Both the position numbers and the translations under genes were made by a program. Of a DNA stretch of 64,000 nucleotides, positions 26,101 to 34,871 are shown piece after piece. The DNA lies in NCBI GenBank assembly GCA_937924775.1, contig CALDUT010000019.1, positions 1 to 64,000 of the forward strand. Direction: 5' to 3'. The DNA comes from an uncultured Gemmata sp. (GTDB lineage Bacteria > Planctomycetota > Planctomycetia > Gemmatales > Gemmataceae). Every line of letters starts with the position of its first letter. The stretch's first letter is position 1. The notes beneath the pieces were generated by a model. The model did no database searches, was not told the DNA's origin, and worked only from the letters and a program-made list of their open reading frames with translations.

Positions 26101-27561
26101 TTAAAAATCCCACGTTTCCGCTCCCTTGTGGCGAGGCCGGATATCCGGTTGATTCCTGGGCCGGGTCGCCGATGCCAACCCGCGAACAATGTCCGGGTTC
26201 TCATCCAGAGCGTCGGCAGATTCGTTGGCGGTCTCAGTCGCTTTGGCCTCGCCTTTGGCCCGCAAAATGAGGCGAATGGCCACTTCGGAAAACGGGAACT
26301 GGTCGCGGAGTGATTTGGTCAAGTAGCGCAGATAGGAGTCGTCGAATAGCTCAGGACCATTTGTGAATAGCACAATGGTGGGGGGGTGAACGCCAATTTG
26401 TGTCGCGTAGAACACCTTGGGCTGACGGTTACCGCTGAGGGGTGGCGGGTTGGCGTCGATCGCAGCCCGTAGGGCCCGGTTGAGATCACCGGTATTGACC
26501 CGGACCCCTGCTTGCTTGTGCAACTGCACCGCCAATTGCAGCAAACGCAGGGTATTCTTGCCTTTTTTCGCCGTGATAAACGCAATCGGAACGTGTTCGA
26601 GCATCGGGAACATCGCCCGGACGTAATTCGCCATCCGCTGGGTATCAACCCGGTCTTTGACCAAATCCCACTTGTTGACTACGAAAATCGCCGGTTTGTA
26701 CTCTTCCATGATGTATTCGGCGAGTTGCTTATCGACGCGGCTGATACGATGACGGGCATCGAAGAAATGTAACACCACATCGGCCCGGCGGATGGACCGC
26801 TGCGCCCGATGCAGGCTGTAGTATTCAATGTCGTTTGCCAGCGACGTTTTCTTGCGCACGCCGGCTGTGTCGATAGCGATGTAAGTTTTACCGTCCCGTT
26901 CAAAGCGCACATCCACACTATCGCGAGTTGTCCCCGGAACTTCGGAAACGATGACCCGTTCGGCCCCCGCAAGGCTATTGATGAAGGTGCTTTTGCCCGC
27001 GTTCCGTCGGCCTACGATGGCGATCTTGAGGGCCGGCTCCGCGGGGGGGCTTTCGCCGGTGTCGGACGGCAAGCGGCAGAGAATCGCTGCAAACAGTTCC
27101 TCCTTGCCGATTTTTTGTTCCGCACTAACACACAGCGGCTCACCATACCCCAAGCGGAAGAATTCCCCTGCCTGTTGCGCCAGTTTTTCGGTATCGGCCT
27201 TATTGGCTACAAGAATGATGGGTTTACGGACCGCCCGGAGCCGTTGCGCCACCTCTTCATCCAACGGCAGCACGCCTTCCCGCACATCGACCATAAACAG
27301 AATCACCGCGGCTTGATCGATGGCGATTTGAATTTGCCGTTCGACATCCGCGGCCAGATTATCGGCATCGACGATACCCACACCACCGGTATCCATCAAT
27401 TCCCACACGCGGCCCCCCTGTTCGATGAGCGTTGAAACGCGATCGCGGGTGACACCGGCGGTCGGATCGACTATGCTGATCCGCCGACCGGCCAACCAAT
27501 TGAAAAGCGACGATTTCCCAACGTTGGGCCGCCCCACAATAGCAACAATCGGCACAGCCAC
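26101..27561 (-). CDS. der: ribosome-assembly GTPase Der (EngA)
   Basis: The gene starts with GTG at 27561 behind GAGGTGG. The 486-residue protein has two tandem GTPase domains: the first with GRPNVGKSS (10-18), DTGGVG and NKAD; the second with GRRNAGKST, DTAGVRKK and NKWD. A C-terminal KH-like domain follows (FYATQIGVHPPTIVLFTNGP). The tail beyond it (SADALDENPDIVRGL...) is longer than in many homologues. Der acts in assembly of the 50S ribosomal subunit. The gene is followed downstream by no partner; upstream lies the flagellar protein gene. Confidence 0.95.
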   Translation of the reverse strand: MAVPIVAIVGRPNVGKSSLFNWLAGRRISIVDPTAGVTRDRVSTLIEQGGRVWELMDTGGVGIVDADNLAADVERQIQIAIDQAAVILFMVDVREGVLPLDEEVAQRLRAVRKPIILVANKADTEKLAQQAGEFFRLGYGEPLCVSAEQKIGKEELFAAILCRLPSDTGESPPAEPALKIAIVGRRNAGKSTFINSLAGAERVIVSEVPGTTRDSVDVRFERDGKTYIAIDTAGVRKKTSLANDIEYYSLHRAQRSIRRADVVLHFFDARHRISRVDKQLAEYIMEEYKPAIFVVNKWDLVKDRVDTQRMANYVRAMFPMLEHVPIAFITAKKGKNTLRLLQLAVQLHKQAGVRVNTGDLNRALRAAIDANPPPLSGNRQPKVFYATQIGVHPPTIVLFTNGPELFDDSYLRYLTKSLRDQFPFSEVAIRLILRAKGEAKATETANESADALDENPDIVRGLASATRPRNQPDIRPRHKGAETWDF

Positions 27562-27601
27562 GACACCACCTCAGGACCAATCCGGACAAACCCGTTGCGT
27601 G

Positions 27602-28381
27602 TTAGGCGATTAAGTCTAGTGTCGCTTGCAGGGTGGCGTTTTCAACCTGAATCGCTCGTGTATTGAAGGCAAAGGCCCGTTGGGCCAAAATGAGATGGAC
27701 CAATTCCGTTGCCAGATCGACATTCGATTGTTCCAGAAAACCTTGGTTAAGGGTACCCAAACCGTTGGTGCCTGGGACATTGGTGATCGCCAGACCGCTG
27801 TTGGGCGCCGGAGCGAACACGGTATCGCCAATGCGTAACAACCCAGCGGGATTCTGGAAAGCGGTCAGTTGGATTTGACCAAGAGTGACGACGCCGTTGG
27901 GCGTAACCGCCATGACGGTACCATCCGCGGCGATAGAAACCGAACTGGCATCCGTGGGAACAGTGATGTCACCGACCAAAAGGTAACCATCCGCGGTGAT
28001 GAGTTGCCGATTCGCGTTCAGGTCAAAGTTGCCAGCCCGAGTGTAACCGAGGGTGCCATCGGGTAGCTGTACTGCAAAGAAGCCCCGGCCGGTGATGGCG
28101 AGGTCGAAGGGTTCTCCGGTGCGTTGCAAACGGCCTTGGGTGAACAAACCCACGATATCGTCTACGAGAGTGCCGAAGCCGAGCTGATTGCCCGACGGCG
28201 GCGTGAACCCAGTTGTCGGGCCAGCCGCCGCGAAGGCCGAATACAACGCATCTTGAAAGGTGATTTGGGCGGTTTTGTAGCCGATGGTATTCGCATTGGC
28301 CACATTGTTACCCACGACTTCCAGAAATCGCGACGCGGCCTGAAGCCCCGTGTTGCTAACGGCTAGCGCAGTGATCGCCAT
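27602..28381 (-). CDS. flagellar basal-body rod/hook protein (FlgG/FlgE-like)
   Basis: The 259-residue protein has the rod-protein N-terminal motif SRFLEVVGNNVANANTIGYK, the central hook-type GRGFFAVQLPDGTLGYTRAGNF, and the C-terminal SNVDLATELVHLILAQRAFAFNTR helix that packs the axial core. Length and the absence of a large D2 insertion fit FlgG or a short FlgE. No other flagellar genes are in the window. The ATG at 28381 has only a weak ribosome site. Confidence 0.88.
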   Translation of the reverse strand: MAITALAVSNTGLQAASRFLEVVGNNVANANTIGYKTAQITFQDALYSAFAAAGPTTGFTPPSGNQLGFGTLVDDIVGLFTQGRLQRTGEPFDLAITGRGFFAVQLPDGTLGYTRAGNFDLNANRQLITADGYLLVGDITVPTDASSVSIAADGTVMAVTPNGVVTLGQIQLTAFQNPAGLLRIGDTVFAPAPNSGLAITNVPGTNGLGTLNQGFLEQSNVDLATELVHLILAQRAFAFNTRAIQVENATLQATLDLIA

Positions 28382-28386
28382 GGCAT

Positions 28387-29037
28387 CGATCCGGGGTGAT
28401 ACTCACGCAGTTGTCATCTTTTCGGCTGTGCCGTTGCCAAAACCTTCTTTTCTCATGATACCATGATAGGGCCGGTTTAGGTCTAGCAATAGCATCGGCC
28501 TTGCGACCGCTGCCGCCCCCACAACTGCGGTATTCGCCCTAGGTCCGAAACTCCTCCTGTATCGACCCATCCTTGCTTCCCCCTTCACCATCGGAAATCC
28601 TCCGGGGGTCGCGATCCCAACCCATCCTTGGGGCGAAAGACCAAACCATTATTGTACCACATTCCAAAACCGAAACCACCCGCAGTCGCCCCCTGGCCAG
28701 AATGACCGCGACAGATCCGGATCAACCTCAGTGGCTCGCGGCTTCACAATACCCAACCGATCGTCCAAGCTTCCGCCACGGCGAATTGCGGATGATCAAG
28801 ATTCCTTGAGCCAATGAACTGGGCCACAGAAGGTCCGCAGCCGGAGGAGCCACCGTGGAACCAACAGCAAACCATGCGTCTGTCCTCAATCGCCCAAGTA
28901 GAGCCGCCAGTGCTCCGTCAGCCGATGATTGCGAAAGAGCCAACAATTCTCGTTGCCATCTGTGGTGGGGATTTTTACATTCAGCGTCATTCCGATTGTT
29001 GATTGTTGAATGTCCCCAAACCCCACCCGGAGACACC
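28387..29037. other. 650-nt gap, no convincing gene
   Basis: The gap separates the flagellar gene (minus) from the MFS gene (plus). The longest frames lack ribosome sites and protein-like composition. A short frame at 28702-28809 (MTATDPDQPQWLAASQYP...) looks slightly protein-like but has no support. Promoters for both divergent genes must lie here; I cannot pick them with confidence. Confidence 0.4.
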
Positions 29038-30435
29038 ATGTCGGCGGAAACGGCCTCCCCCACGCACGAACGGTCCTTGCGTTTCCAACTGTCGGTGATG
29101 ATGTTTCTCCAGTTTTTCATCTGGGGAGCATGGTTTGAACTCGGCTTCGACTATATCCCGAAACTGGGCTTCAACGGCGATTGGCAACAGCCGCTCATCT
29201 TTGGTGCTTTCAATGTCGGGGCGTTGGTGGCCCTGTTCTTCAGCACTCAATTTGCCGACCGGAAATTCGCCGCGGAGAAGTTTCTGGCCTTTAGCCACTT
29301 GGTCGGTGGGGCGTCGATTCTGGGGCTGTTTTTCATTCGCCCCAATCCGACCAACCCCGACGAAGTGAATGCCGCGTTCTGGCCATTTTTTGGTCTGATG
29401 CTGATTCACTCGATCTTTTACGTTCCCACCATCTCGATCACCAACTCCATTGCCTTTGCGAACTTGCGCGACCCGGCCCGCGACTTTGGACCCGTGCGGG
29501 TCTGGGGGACCATCGGCTGGATCGCCGCCAGTTGGCCGTTCATTTTCTTACTCGTGGATTGGGACGCCGTCGCCCAGACCAACACCACCGGAGCTGTGGA
29601 TTGGCTGGAAACGGTTCTGGGCACCTCGCTGGTGGGCGAACCCGCGATGGCGATGAAGCGGTACATCTTCCTGTTGGCCGCAGTGGCGTCGTTCCTGCTA
29701 GCGGCTTACAGCCTCCGCTTGCCGCATACGCCGCCCAAGCCAGCCACCGGGCAAGACGCAATCGCGTGGCTGAAGGCCCTGCGCTATCTGAAAAAGCCCT
29801 TTATCGCGGTGCTATTCGTGGTCACGTTCATCGATGCCGCTGTACACCAGAGCTTCTTCTTTTGGACATTCACATTCCTGGGACCGAAAGCCGATGGCGG
29901 CGCGGTTGACATCAACGCTAACTGGGTCGCTCCGGTCATGAAGATCGGACAGATTGCCGAAATTCTGACGATGCTCGTCTTGGGTTATGTGCTGAAATCG
30001 CTCGGCTGGCGCTACACGATGATTGTGGGCGTGTTAGGTCATGCGGGCCGGTTTGCCGTGTTCGCGTTCTACCCAGAACCGTGGGCGGCGATCGCTGTCA
30101 ACGCCTTGCATGGCATCTGCTATGCGTTCTTCTTCGCGACCGTGTACATCTTCGTAGACGAATACTTCCCGAAGGATGTTCGCGCCAGCGCCCAGGGGTT
30201 GTTCAACGTGTTGATTTTGGGCGTGGGGCCGTTTGTGGCGAATTTCGTGTGCGGGCGGCTGAAGGAAGCCTACGCAGTGGGCAACACCGTCGATTACAAA
30301 GTCGTTTTCCAATTTTCGATGGGAGCCGCTTTGGTGGCCGCGCTCCTGTTGCTACTGTTCTTCCATCCGCCGCGGTCGGTCTCACAGGAGCCAGTCATTG
30401 ACAAACCAGAGGAACAAGCCCCACCGCTGGCATAG
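29038..30435 (+). CDS. MFS transporter, nucleoside-permease (NupG)-like
   Basis: ATG at 29038 with CGGAGA upstream gives 465 residues; a longer upstream frame is not protein-like. About twelve membrane helices are visible, starting LSVMMFLQFFIWGAWFELGF, with PTISITNSIAFANL and FGPVRVWGTIGWIAASWPFI matching the nucleoside:H+ symporter branch of the major facilitator superfamily. Later helices include FVVTFIDAAVHQSFFFWTFT and FNVLILGVGPFVANFVCGRL. The substrate is likely a nucleoside or another small metabolite, taken up with protons. It stands alone. Confidence 0.85.
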   Translation: MSAETASPTHERSLRFQLSVMMFLQFFIWGAWFELGFDYIPKLGFNGDWQQPLIFGAFNVGALVALFFSTQFADRKFAAEKFLAFSHLVGGASILGLFFIRPNPTNPDEVNAAFWPFFGLMLIHSIFYVPTISITNSIAFANLRDPARDFGPVRVWGTIGWIAASWPFIFLLVDWDAVAQTNTTGAVDWLETVLGTSLVGEPAMAMKRYIFLLAAVASFLLAAYSLRLPHTPPKPATGQDAIAWLKALRYLKKPFIAVLFVVTFIDAAVHQSFFFWTFTFLGPKADGGAVDINANWVAPVMKIGQIAEILTMLVLGYVLKSLGWRYTMIVGVLGHAGRFAVFAFYPEPWAAIAVNALHGICYAFFFATVYIFVDEYFPKDVRASAQGLFNVLILGVGPFVANFVCGRLKEAYAVGNTVDYKVVFQFSMGAALVAALLLLLFFHPPRSVSQEPVIDKPEEQAPPLA

Positions 30436-31047
30436 GAACCGGACTACCCCGGTATTGTCTACTCACCAAACCGTGAAGTTCGCTTCCTGGGCTTCGCTCT
30501 GGCGCAGAAGCCAGAAAGCGTATTCAAAAGTCGGCGATGCGACACCACCGCGGGGATCATCTTTTCCACATCGACCGGGGTTCGATCTCAGCTTGCTGAT
30601 GTTGCTGATGTAGGAGGGCGCTGATGTAGGGGGGCATTCAGCCCGTGCGAAACGAGCTACTGCCGTGCCGCCTGATAAGCCAGGGCCAGTATAGATAGTT
30701 AGCCTTTATTATTTATAATAGATATTGACGGTTTGAGTTAAAGAAGCATCTGCCGTTGTCCTCTCAAGGGTCAAAACTTCCGCATTCTCTCGATGCACAG
30801 TTGCCACCTTCCTAAAATTAGTATACGCAATTTCATTGCTTTGTCAACCGAGATCTGGCAAGAAATTCACGAAATTGTCTTTGCGGTGGTGGACTCTGGC
30901 GTGTGTGGCCCATGCTACCCGGGGTCCTGCGGCAAACCGACCTTCGTCGAGAGTTTCTTCAAGAGAAGATGAAGAGGATTCGGAAACCATCCTTCCTTCG
31001 CGAATCGGGGCTGTCTAGCCCAAAGAAAGGATGAGGGATCACCCCAT
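30436..31047. other. 612-nt gap with a short coding relic
   Basis: At the left end, a minus-strand frame ending at TGA 30465-30463 reads FEYAFWLLRQSEAQEANFTV, protein-like and in phase for about 40 codons upstream but without a start, so it is probably the 3' remnant of a lost gene. The middle holds three copies of GCTGATGT within 45 nt (30594-30640) and an AT-rich patch at about 30690-30730. No intact gene is seen. Confidence 0.4.
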
Positions 31048-32376
31048 TTAGGAAGCTTTCAACCAGCGGCGGACCGAACGAACCCACCGGTACGGGAGAC
31101 ACGATAAGGCCGATTCGAGTGTCTGCTGCAGGATCTGGGATTGCAGTTCCAGATTGCGAATTTGCTGCCGAAACATTCGCCGCTCGGATTCGCGCGTGAG
31201 TACGTTCCACCGCAACGGTTCTGTGCCACCCGCCAACGCCACACACAGTTTCGACGCTTGAAAAATATCCGTCACGGCGAATAGGGTCGTATCTACCCAC
31301 AGTTTCTCGCCGTCGTATCCCCAAAAGGGATGCCGGAGCCGCGGTTCGCCGTCGCTGGGCAGCTCGGCAATGGCGTTATCGTCGAACCATGCCAAGAGAG
31401 TGGGATCGTCGCGGAGATGCTCGCGCACGATCGCGATCAACCGCCGGCGATCTTCAGCATTCGGCATCCACAAGGCCCGGATCAATAACTCCGTCCACAA
31501 CTGCCGATCGAGAACCAAATCCGGCCGATCTGGGAAAAATCGCATCTTGGCTTGGAGAAAGGCATCAGGAACCACCGTCGGCACGATGCCGAAATCGGGA
31601 AACCACGGATGGGTGCGGATCCCGTCGCGTTCATTCAATTCCAGAAACTCGCGCCCCACCGTGTTCTGCGACTGTTGCAGCCGGGCCGCCATATTGTTAC
31701 TGAAGGCCGATAACCCATAGATCGAAAACGGGGCCGAACTGTAGGCAAAATCCCCAGCGACCCAGGCAAAGGCCACGCAACTGTAAGTATCCGGATACGG
31801 CGAGGAGTACACTTGCCCCGTCTGTTGTCGAACCTGCTCCAGAATGTCGCGATGGACGACGCCGTGATAGTTGCCCGGCAGAACGTTGATGTCGATTTCA
31901 TTGCGCCCCAGTTGTTCAATGCATTCGATGCTGTTGAGCCGGCGCAACTCGCGTGCCAGCGGTATGCTGAGCAAGTTGGCATCGCGCCGATCGGCCAAGT
32001 CGGGCCAGGTGTAGGTAGCTGTGGCCCATTTGACAGCGCGAACACGCTGGCGGTCCACAATCGCATCGATTTCGTGGAGAGCATGCGGCAGCACCGCATC
32101 ATCATTGCCGATCACCATCACCCACTCGCCCCGGGTCGCAGCGACCGCAGTATTCCAGCTTTCCGTCATGGCCAAAAGCCGCTCGGAGCGAACGTAGCGC
32201 AAACGGGGCTCCGCCATCATTTCAACGACGTTACGAACCCCCGGACCACTGGCGTTATCAAAGACGACCACCTCATAGCTGTCATGATCTACCGCCAGGC
32301 AGCTTTGCAAAGTGGCCTTCAGGGTCACGGCTCGTTCCCGCGCCGGGACGACGATACTGTAACGCGGATGGTTCAC
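31048..32376 (-). CDS. family 2 glycosyltransferase
   Basis: The 442-residue protein begins YSIVVPARERAVTLKATLQSC and carries YEVVVFDNASG and GEWVMVIGNDDAVLP, the nucleotide-sugar-binding fold of GT2 enzymes with a GNDD segment in the place of the DxD metal motif. It lacks membrane helices, so it should act in the cytoplasm on a lipid- or protein-linked acceptor. The C-terminal ~200 residues (GETHER with FRQQIRNLELQSQILQQTLE, a short coiled coil) are not assignable. No other sugar genes are adjacent, so the glycan is unknown. Confidence 0.82.
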   Translation of the reverse strand: MNHPRYSIVVPARERAVTLKATLQSCLAVDHDSYEVVVFDNASGPGVRNVVEMMAEPRLRYVRSERLLAMTESWNTAVAATRGEWVMVIGNDDAVLPHALHEIDAIVDRQRVRAVKWATATYTWPDLADRRDANLLSIPLARELRRLNSIECIEQLGRNEIDINVLPGNYHGVVHRDILEQVRQQTGQVYSSPYPDTYSCVAFAWVAGDFAYSSAPFSIYGLSAFSNNMAARLQQSQNTVGREFLELNERDGIRTHPWFPDFGIVPTVVPDAFLQAKMRFFPDRPDLVLDRQLWTELLIRALWMPNAEDRRRLIAIVREHLRDDPTLLAWFDDNAIAELPSDGEPRLRHPFWGYDGEKLWVDTTLFAVTDIFQASKLCVALAGGTEPLRWNVLTRESERRMFRQQIRNLELQSQILQQTLESALSCLPYRWVRSVRRWLKAS

Positions 32377-33227
32377 ACTTTCCCCCCATCATTCTGGCCC
32401 GATTAGCACACCATGAATGCGGCGGCATGAAATACCACGCCAAAGACTCGAATGACTCTGCGATCAACGGAGATGGGGCCTCCTGCCCCAGATGGATTCG
32501 GGCATTCTGCGTGGTCTTGCCCCTCAGCTAGTTACTTACCGCGACAGCGCCAGGGCTTCCCCAGCCCACCGCTGGTGGTCGGTTAAGTCTTGAAACCCGG
32601 ACTCCTTACCATAGTGGTCGAAATCGATGGCAACGAACTGCCGCTTCTTCTGCACCGAACCGCCAAGCCCGATATACCACGACGCCATCGGTCATCACCA
32701 GATCAGTTTTCCGATTGGGGAAAAGCCGTCGACTGGGCCGACTCGGGGAGCGGCAGGATGCGCCTGGACGCACTATTGGCGATTTAAGTTATTATGAAGA
32801 AAGAACTTGCGAAAAATTTCCACCAATGGCACCACACGTAGCACCCGGCCGTCGCCACGCCATCGCGGCCCTGATTGGCTCCCGCGACTACGGAGGCTCC
32901 ACTGACGAGCATCGCGAACGCGTTCCATTGCAGGCTCGATGCTTGATTGCGGAATCGGGGTGAACGGGCCGCAGAAACCGGAACCCAGCAGCGGTGGTGG
33001 GATAAATCTCGCGGAACCCCCTTGCTTCTGGCGAAGTCCGGGGCAACAATACTGCTGACAACCACACCAACGATGCACCGGCTTTTGGCCGCACGCGTCG
33101 GGGTGTCGGGCTGCGAATGCCGACGGTCGCACAACCGTTCGATTCGCCCCGGCAGCCGCGGCGTGGGGGGCGACCCAAGCCGGTGTCGGTGTTTCTGAGC
33201 CACGCACCGTTGATGATGAGGCCGATT
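32377..33227. other. 850-nt gap with a probable decayed minus-strand gene
   Basis: On the minus strand, a frame ending at TAA 32538-32536 reads QFVAIDFDHYGKESGFQDLT then DHQRWAGEALALSR, and a neighbouring frame just upstream reads LVMTDGVVVYRAWRFGAEEA, as if a frameshift separates two parts of one gene. Neither part has a start with a ribosome site. The right half (32800-33227) has long open frames on both strands but none with convincing composition. The nusA promoter should be here. No rimP is seen ahead of nusA. Confidence 0.4.
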
Positions 33228-34676
33228 ATGGTGGTCAAAAAAGAGAAGAATCCCGGAGAAGCGATCCTCAAGCTCGTCGAAACACTGCACGAGGAACGCA
33301 AAATCTCCAAAGAAACGATTTTCAAGGGGATTGCCACCGCTATTCAAGTTGCGGCCGAACGCCATTTTGGTGTCGAAGAAGGGGTTTTCGTGCACATTGA
33401 CGAAGCCACAGGCAACATCATCGCCCGCTATGGCGAAAACGAGCTAGACCCCGAAACGCTGGGACGCATCGCAGCGCAATCGGCCAAGCAGATGATCATT
33501 CAGAAGATTCGCGAAGCCGAGTCGGATACGGTCTACAACGAATTCACTGGGAAAAAGTACGAATTAGTAGTGGGTACGGTCACCCGCGTCGATGCCGGCA
33601 CGGCCATTGTTTCATTGGGAAAAACCGAGGCCCTGTTGCCCCGCAGTGAACAAATTCCTGGGGAAACCCACCATGTGGGCGAGCGGGTCAAGGCCATCAT
33701 TATGGAAGTGCGGAAGCAGGGCCATCGCGTCAAAGTGGTGCTGTCCCGCTGTCATCCGGAGTTTGTCAAAGCCTTGTTTGAAGAAGAGATCCCGGAAATT
33801 GAGGAGCGGATTATCGACATCCGAGCCGTCGCCCGGGAAGCCGGTTACCGCTCCAAGGTGGCCGTTTCCAGTATCGATTCGAAAGTCGATGCGGTTGGGG
33901 CTTGTGTCGGGGTTCGTGGCAGCCGGATCAAGAACATCATCGAAGAACTCAACGGGGAACGCATCGATATTGTGCGCTGGAACGATTCCCTCCAGGTGCT
34001 GATTCCCAACGCCTTGCAGCCGGCTCAGATTTCCGATGTCTTCCCCTATCCCCGGTTGGGTCGGGCGATTGTTCTGGTCACCGACGATCAATTGTCCTTG
34101 GCCATCGGTCGCCGCGGGCAAAACGTGCGGCTGGCTTCCAAGCTCGTGGGTTGGGACATCGAAATCATGACACACGACGAACTGGCCGAAGCCCTCGAAC
34201 GGGCAGAACGCTGGTTTGGCCAGTTGCCCCACGCCTCCACCGAACTGACCAACGCCCTTATTGAGGAAGGCTTCCTCTCCTACAACGACATCACGTGCAT
34301 CGACGCCGCCAGCTTGGCGGAATTCACCGGCTTACCAGAAGATCAAGCCGATGAAGTGGTGATGTATGCCGAAGAATACGCCGAAGTGATGGAACGCAGC
34401 GTTGAAGAGGAACGCCGACAGGCCGAGGAGGCTGCTGAACAAGCTCGCCTGGAAGCGGAAGCCCAAGCGGCCATGAACGCTGAAACCATCACAACGGCCG
34501 ACGAAGCCGCCGCAACAACAACAGCGGCAGAAACCGAGCCGGGGGCGACCGCCGCCGACACCGCGTCGGAGGTGCTGTCAGAAGATGAACCCACTGCGGC
34601 CGAGGAGACGCCCGACGAGGCCGCTGCGGGTTCTGCCGTGGTCGCGACGGCCGAAGAAGCCGGCCCCGAATCCTGA
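33228..34676 (+). CDS. nusA: transcription termination/antitermination factor NusA
   Basis: ATG at 33228, seven nucleotides after GAGG, gives 482 residues; codons upstream in the same frame are not conserved-looking. The N-terminal RNA-polymerase-binding domain (to ~125), S1 domain (YELVVGTVTRVDAGTAIVSLG), KH1 (VVLSRCHPEFVKALFEEEIP and ACVGVRGSRIKNIIEELNGE) and KH2 (IVLVTDDQLSLAIGRRGQNV) are in order. One helix-hairpin-helix-type segment follows, then an acidic Ala/Glu-rich tail of about 70 residues. It starts the nusA-infB-DUF503-rbfA cluster found in many bacteria. Confidence 0.95.
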   Translation: MVVKKEKNPGEAILKLVETLHEERKISKETIFKGIATAIQVAAERHFGVEEGVFVHIDEATGNIIARYGENELDPETLGRIAAQSAKQMIIQKIREAESDTVYNEFTGKKYELVVGTVTRVDAGTAIVSLGKTEALLPRSEQIPGETHHVGERVKAIIMEVRKQGHRVKVVLSRCHPEFVKALFEEEIPEIEERIIDIRAVAREAGYRSKVAVSSIDSKVDAVGACVGVRGSRIKNIIEELNGERIDIVRWNDSLQVLIPNALQPAQISDVFPYPRLGRAIVLVTDDQLSLAIGRRGQNVRLASKLVGWDIEIMTHDELAEALERAERWFGQLPHASTELTNALIEEGFLSYNDITCIDAASLAEFTGLPEDQADEVVMYAEEYAEVMERSVEEERRQAEEAAEQARLEAEAQAAMNAETITTADEAAATTTAAETEPGATAADTASEVLSEDEPTAAEETPDEAAAGSAVVATAEEAGPES

Positions 34677-34871
34677 ACAGCAACCGCCAGCCGGTGTGCG
34701 TTTTTTGTTCCCCGTCGTCGCGGCCGGGGCACTTCCCGCGAGCTGCCCTTTTCAGGACACGGGGCCAGATTAGAATAGAACGCAACGGGGCGAATTGGGT
34801 TGACCTGACTGACCCGCTGGAAGGCGGGATGTTTCCCGGGGGTGGCTCGCAGCCCACCAGAGGAGTACCGC

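Noticed and set aside
30590-30645. CRISPR-like short repeats (GCTGATGT copies)
   Set aside because: Only three 8-nt copies with irregular spacing; no repeat/spacer architecture, and no cas genes in the window.
32784-33395. 203-codon minus-strand frame upstream of and overlapping nusA
   Set aside because: It overlaps the conserved N-terminus of NusA, has no ribosome site and no recognisable pattern.
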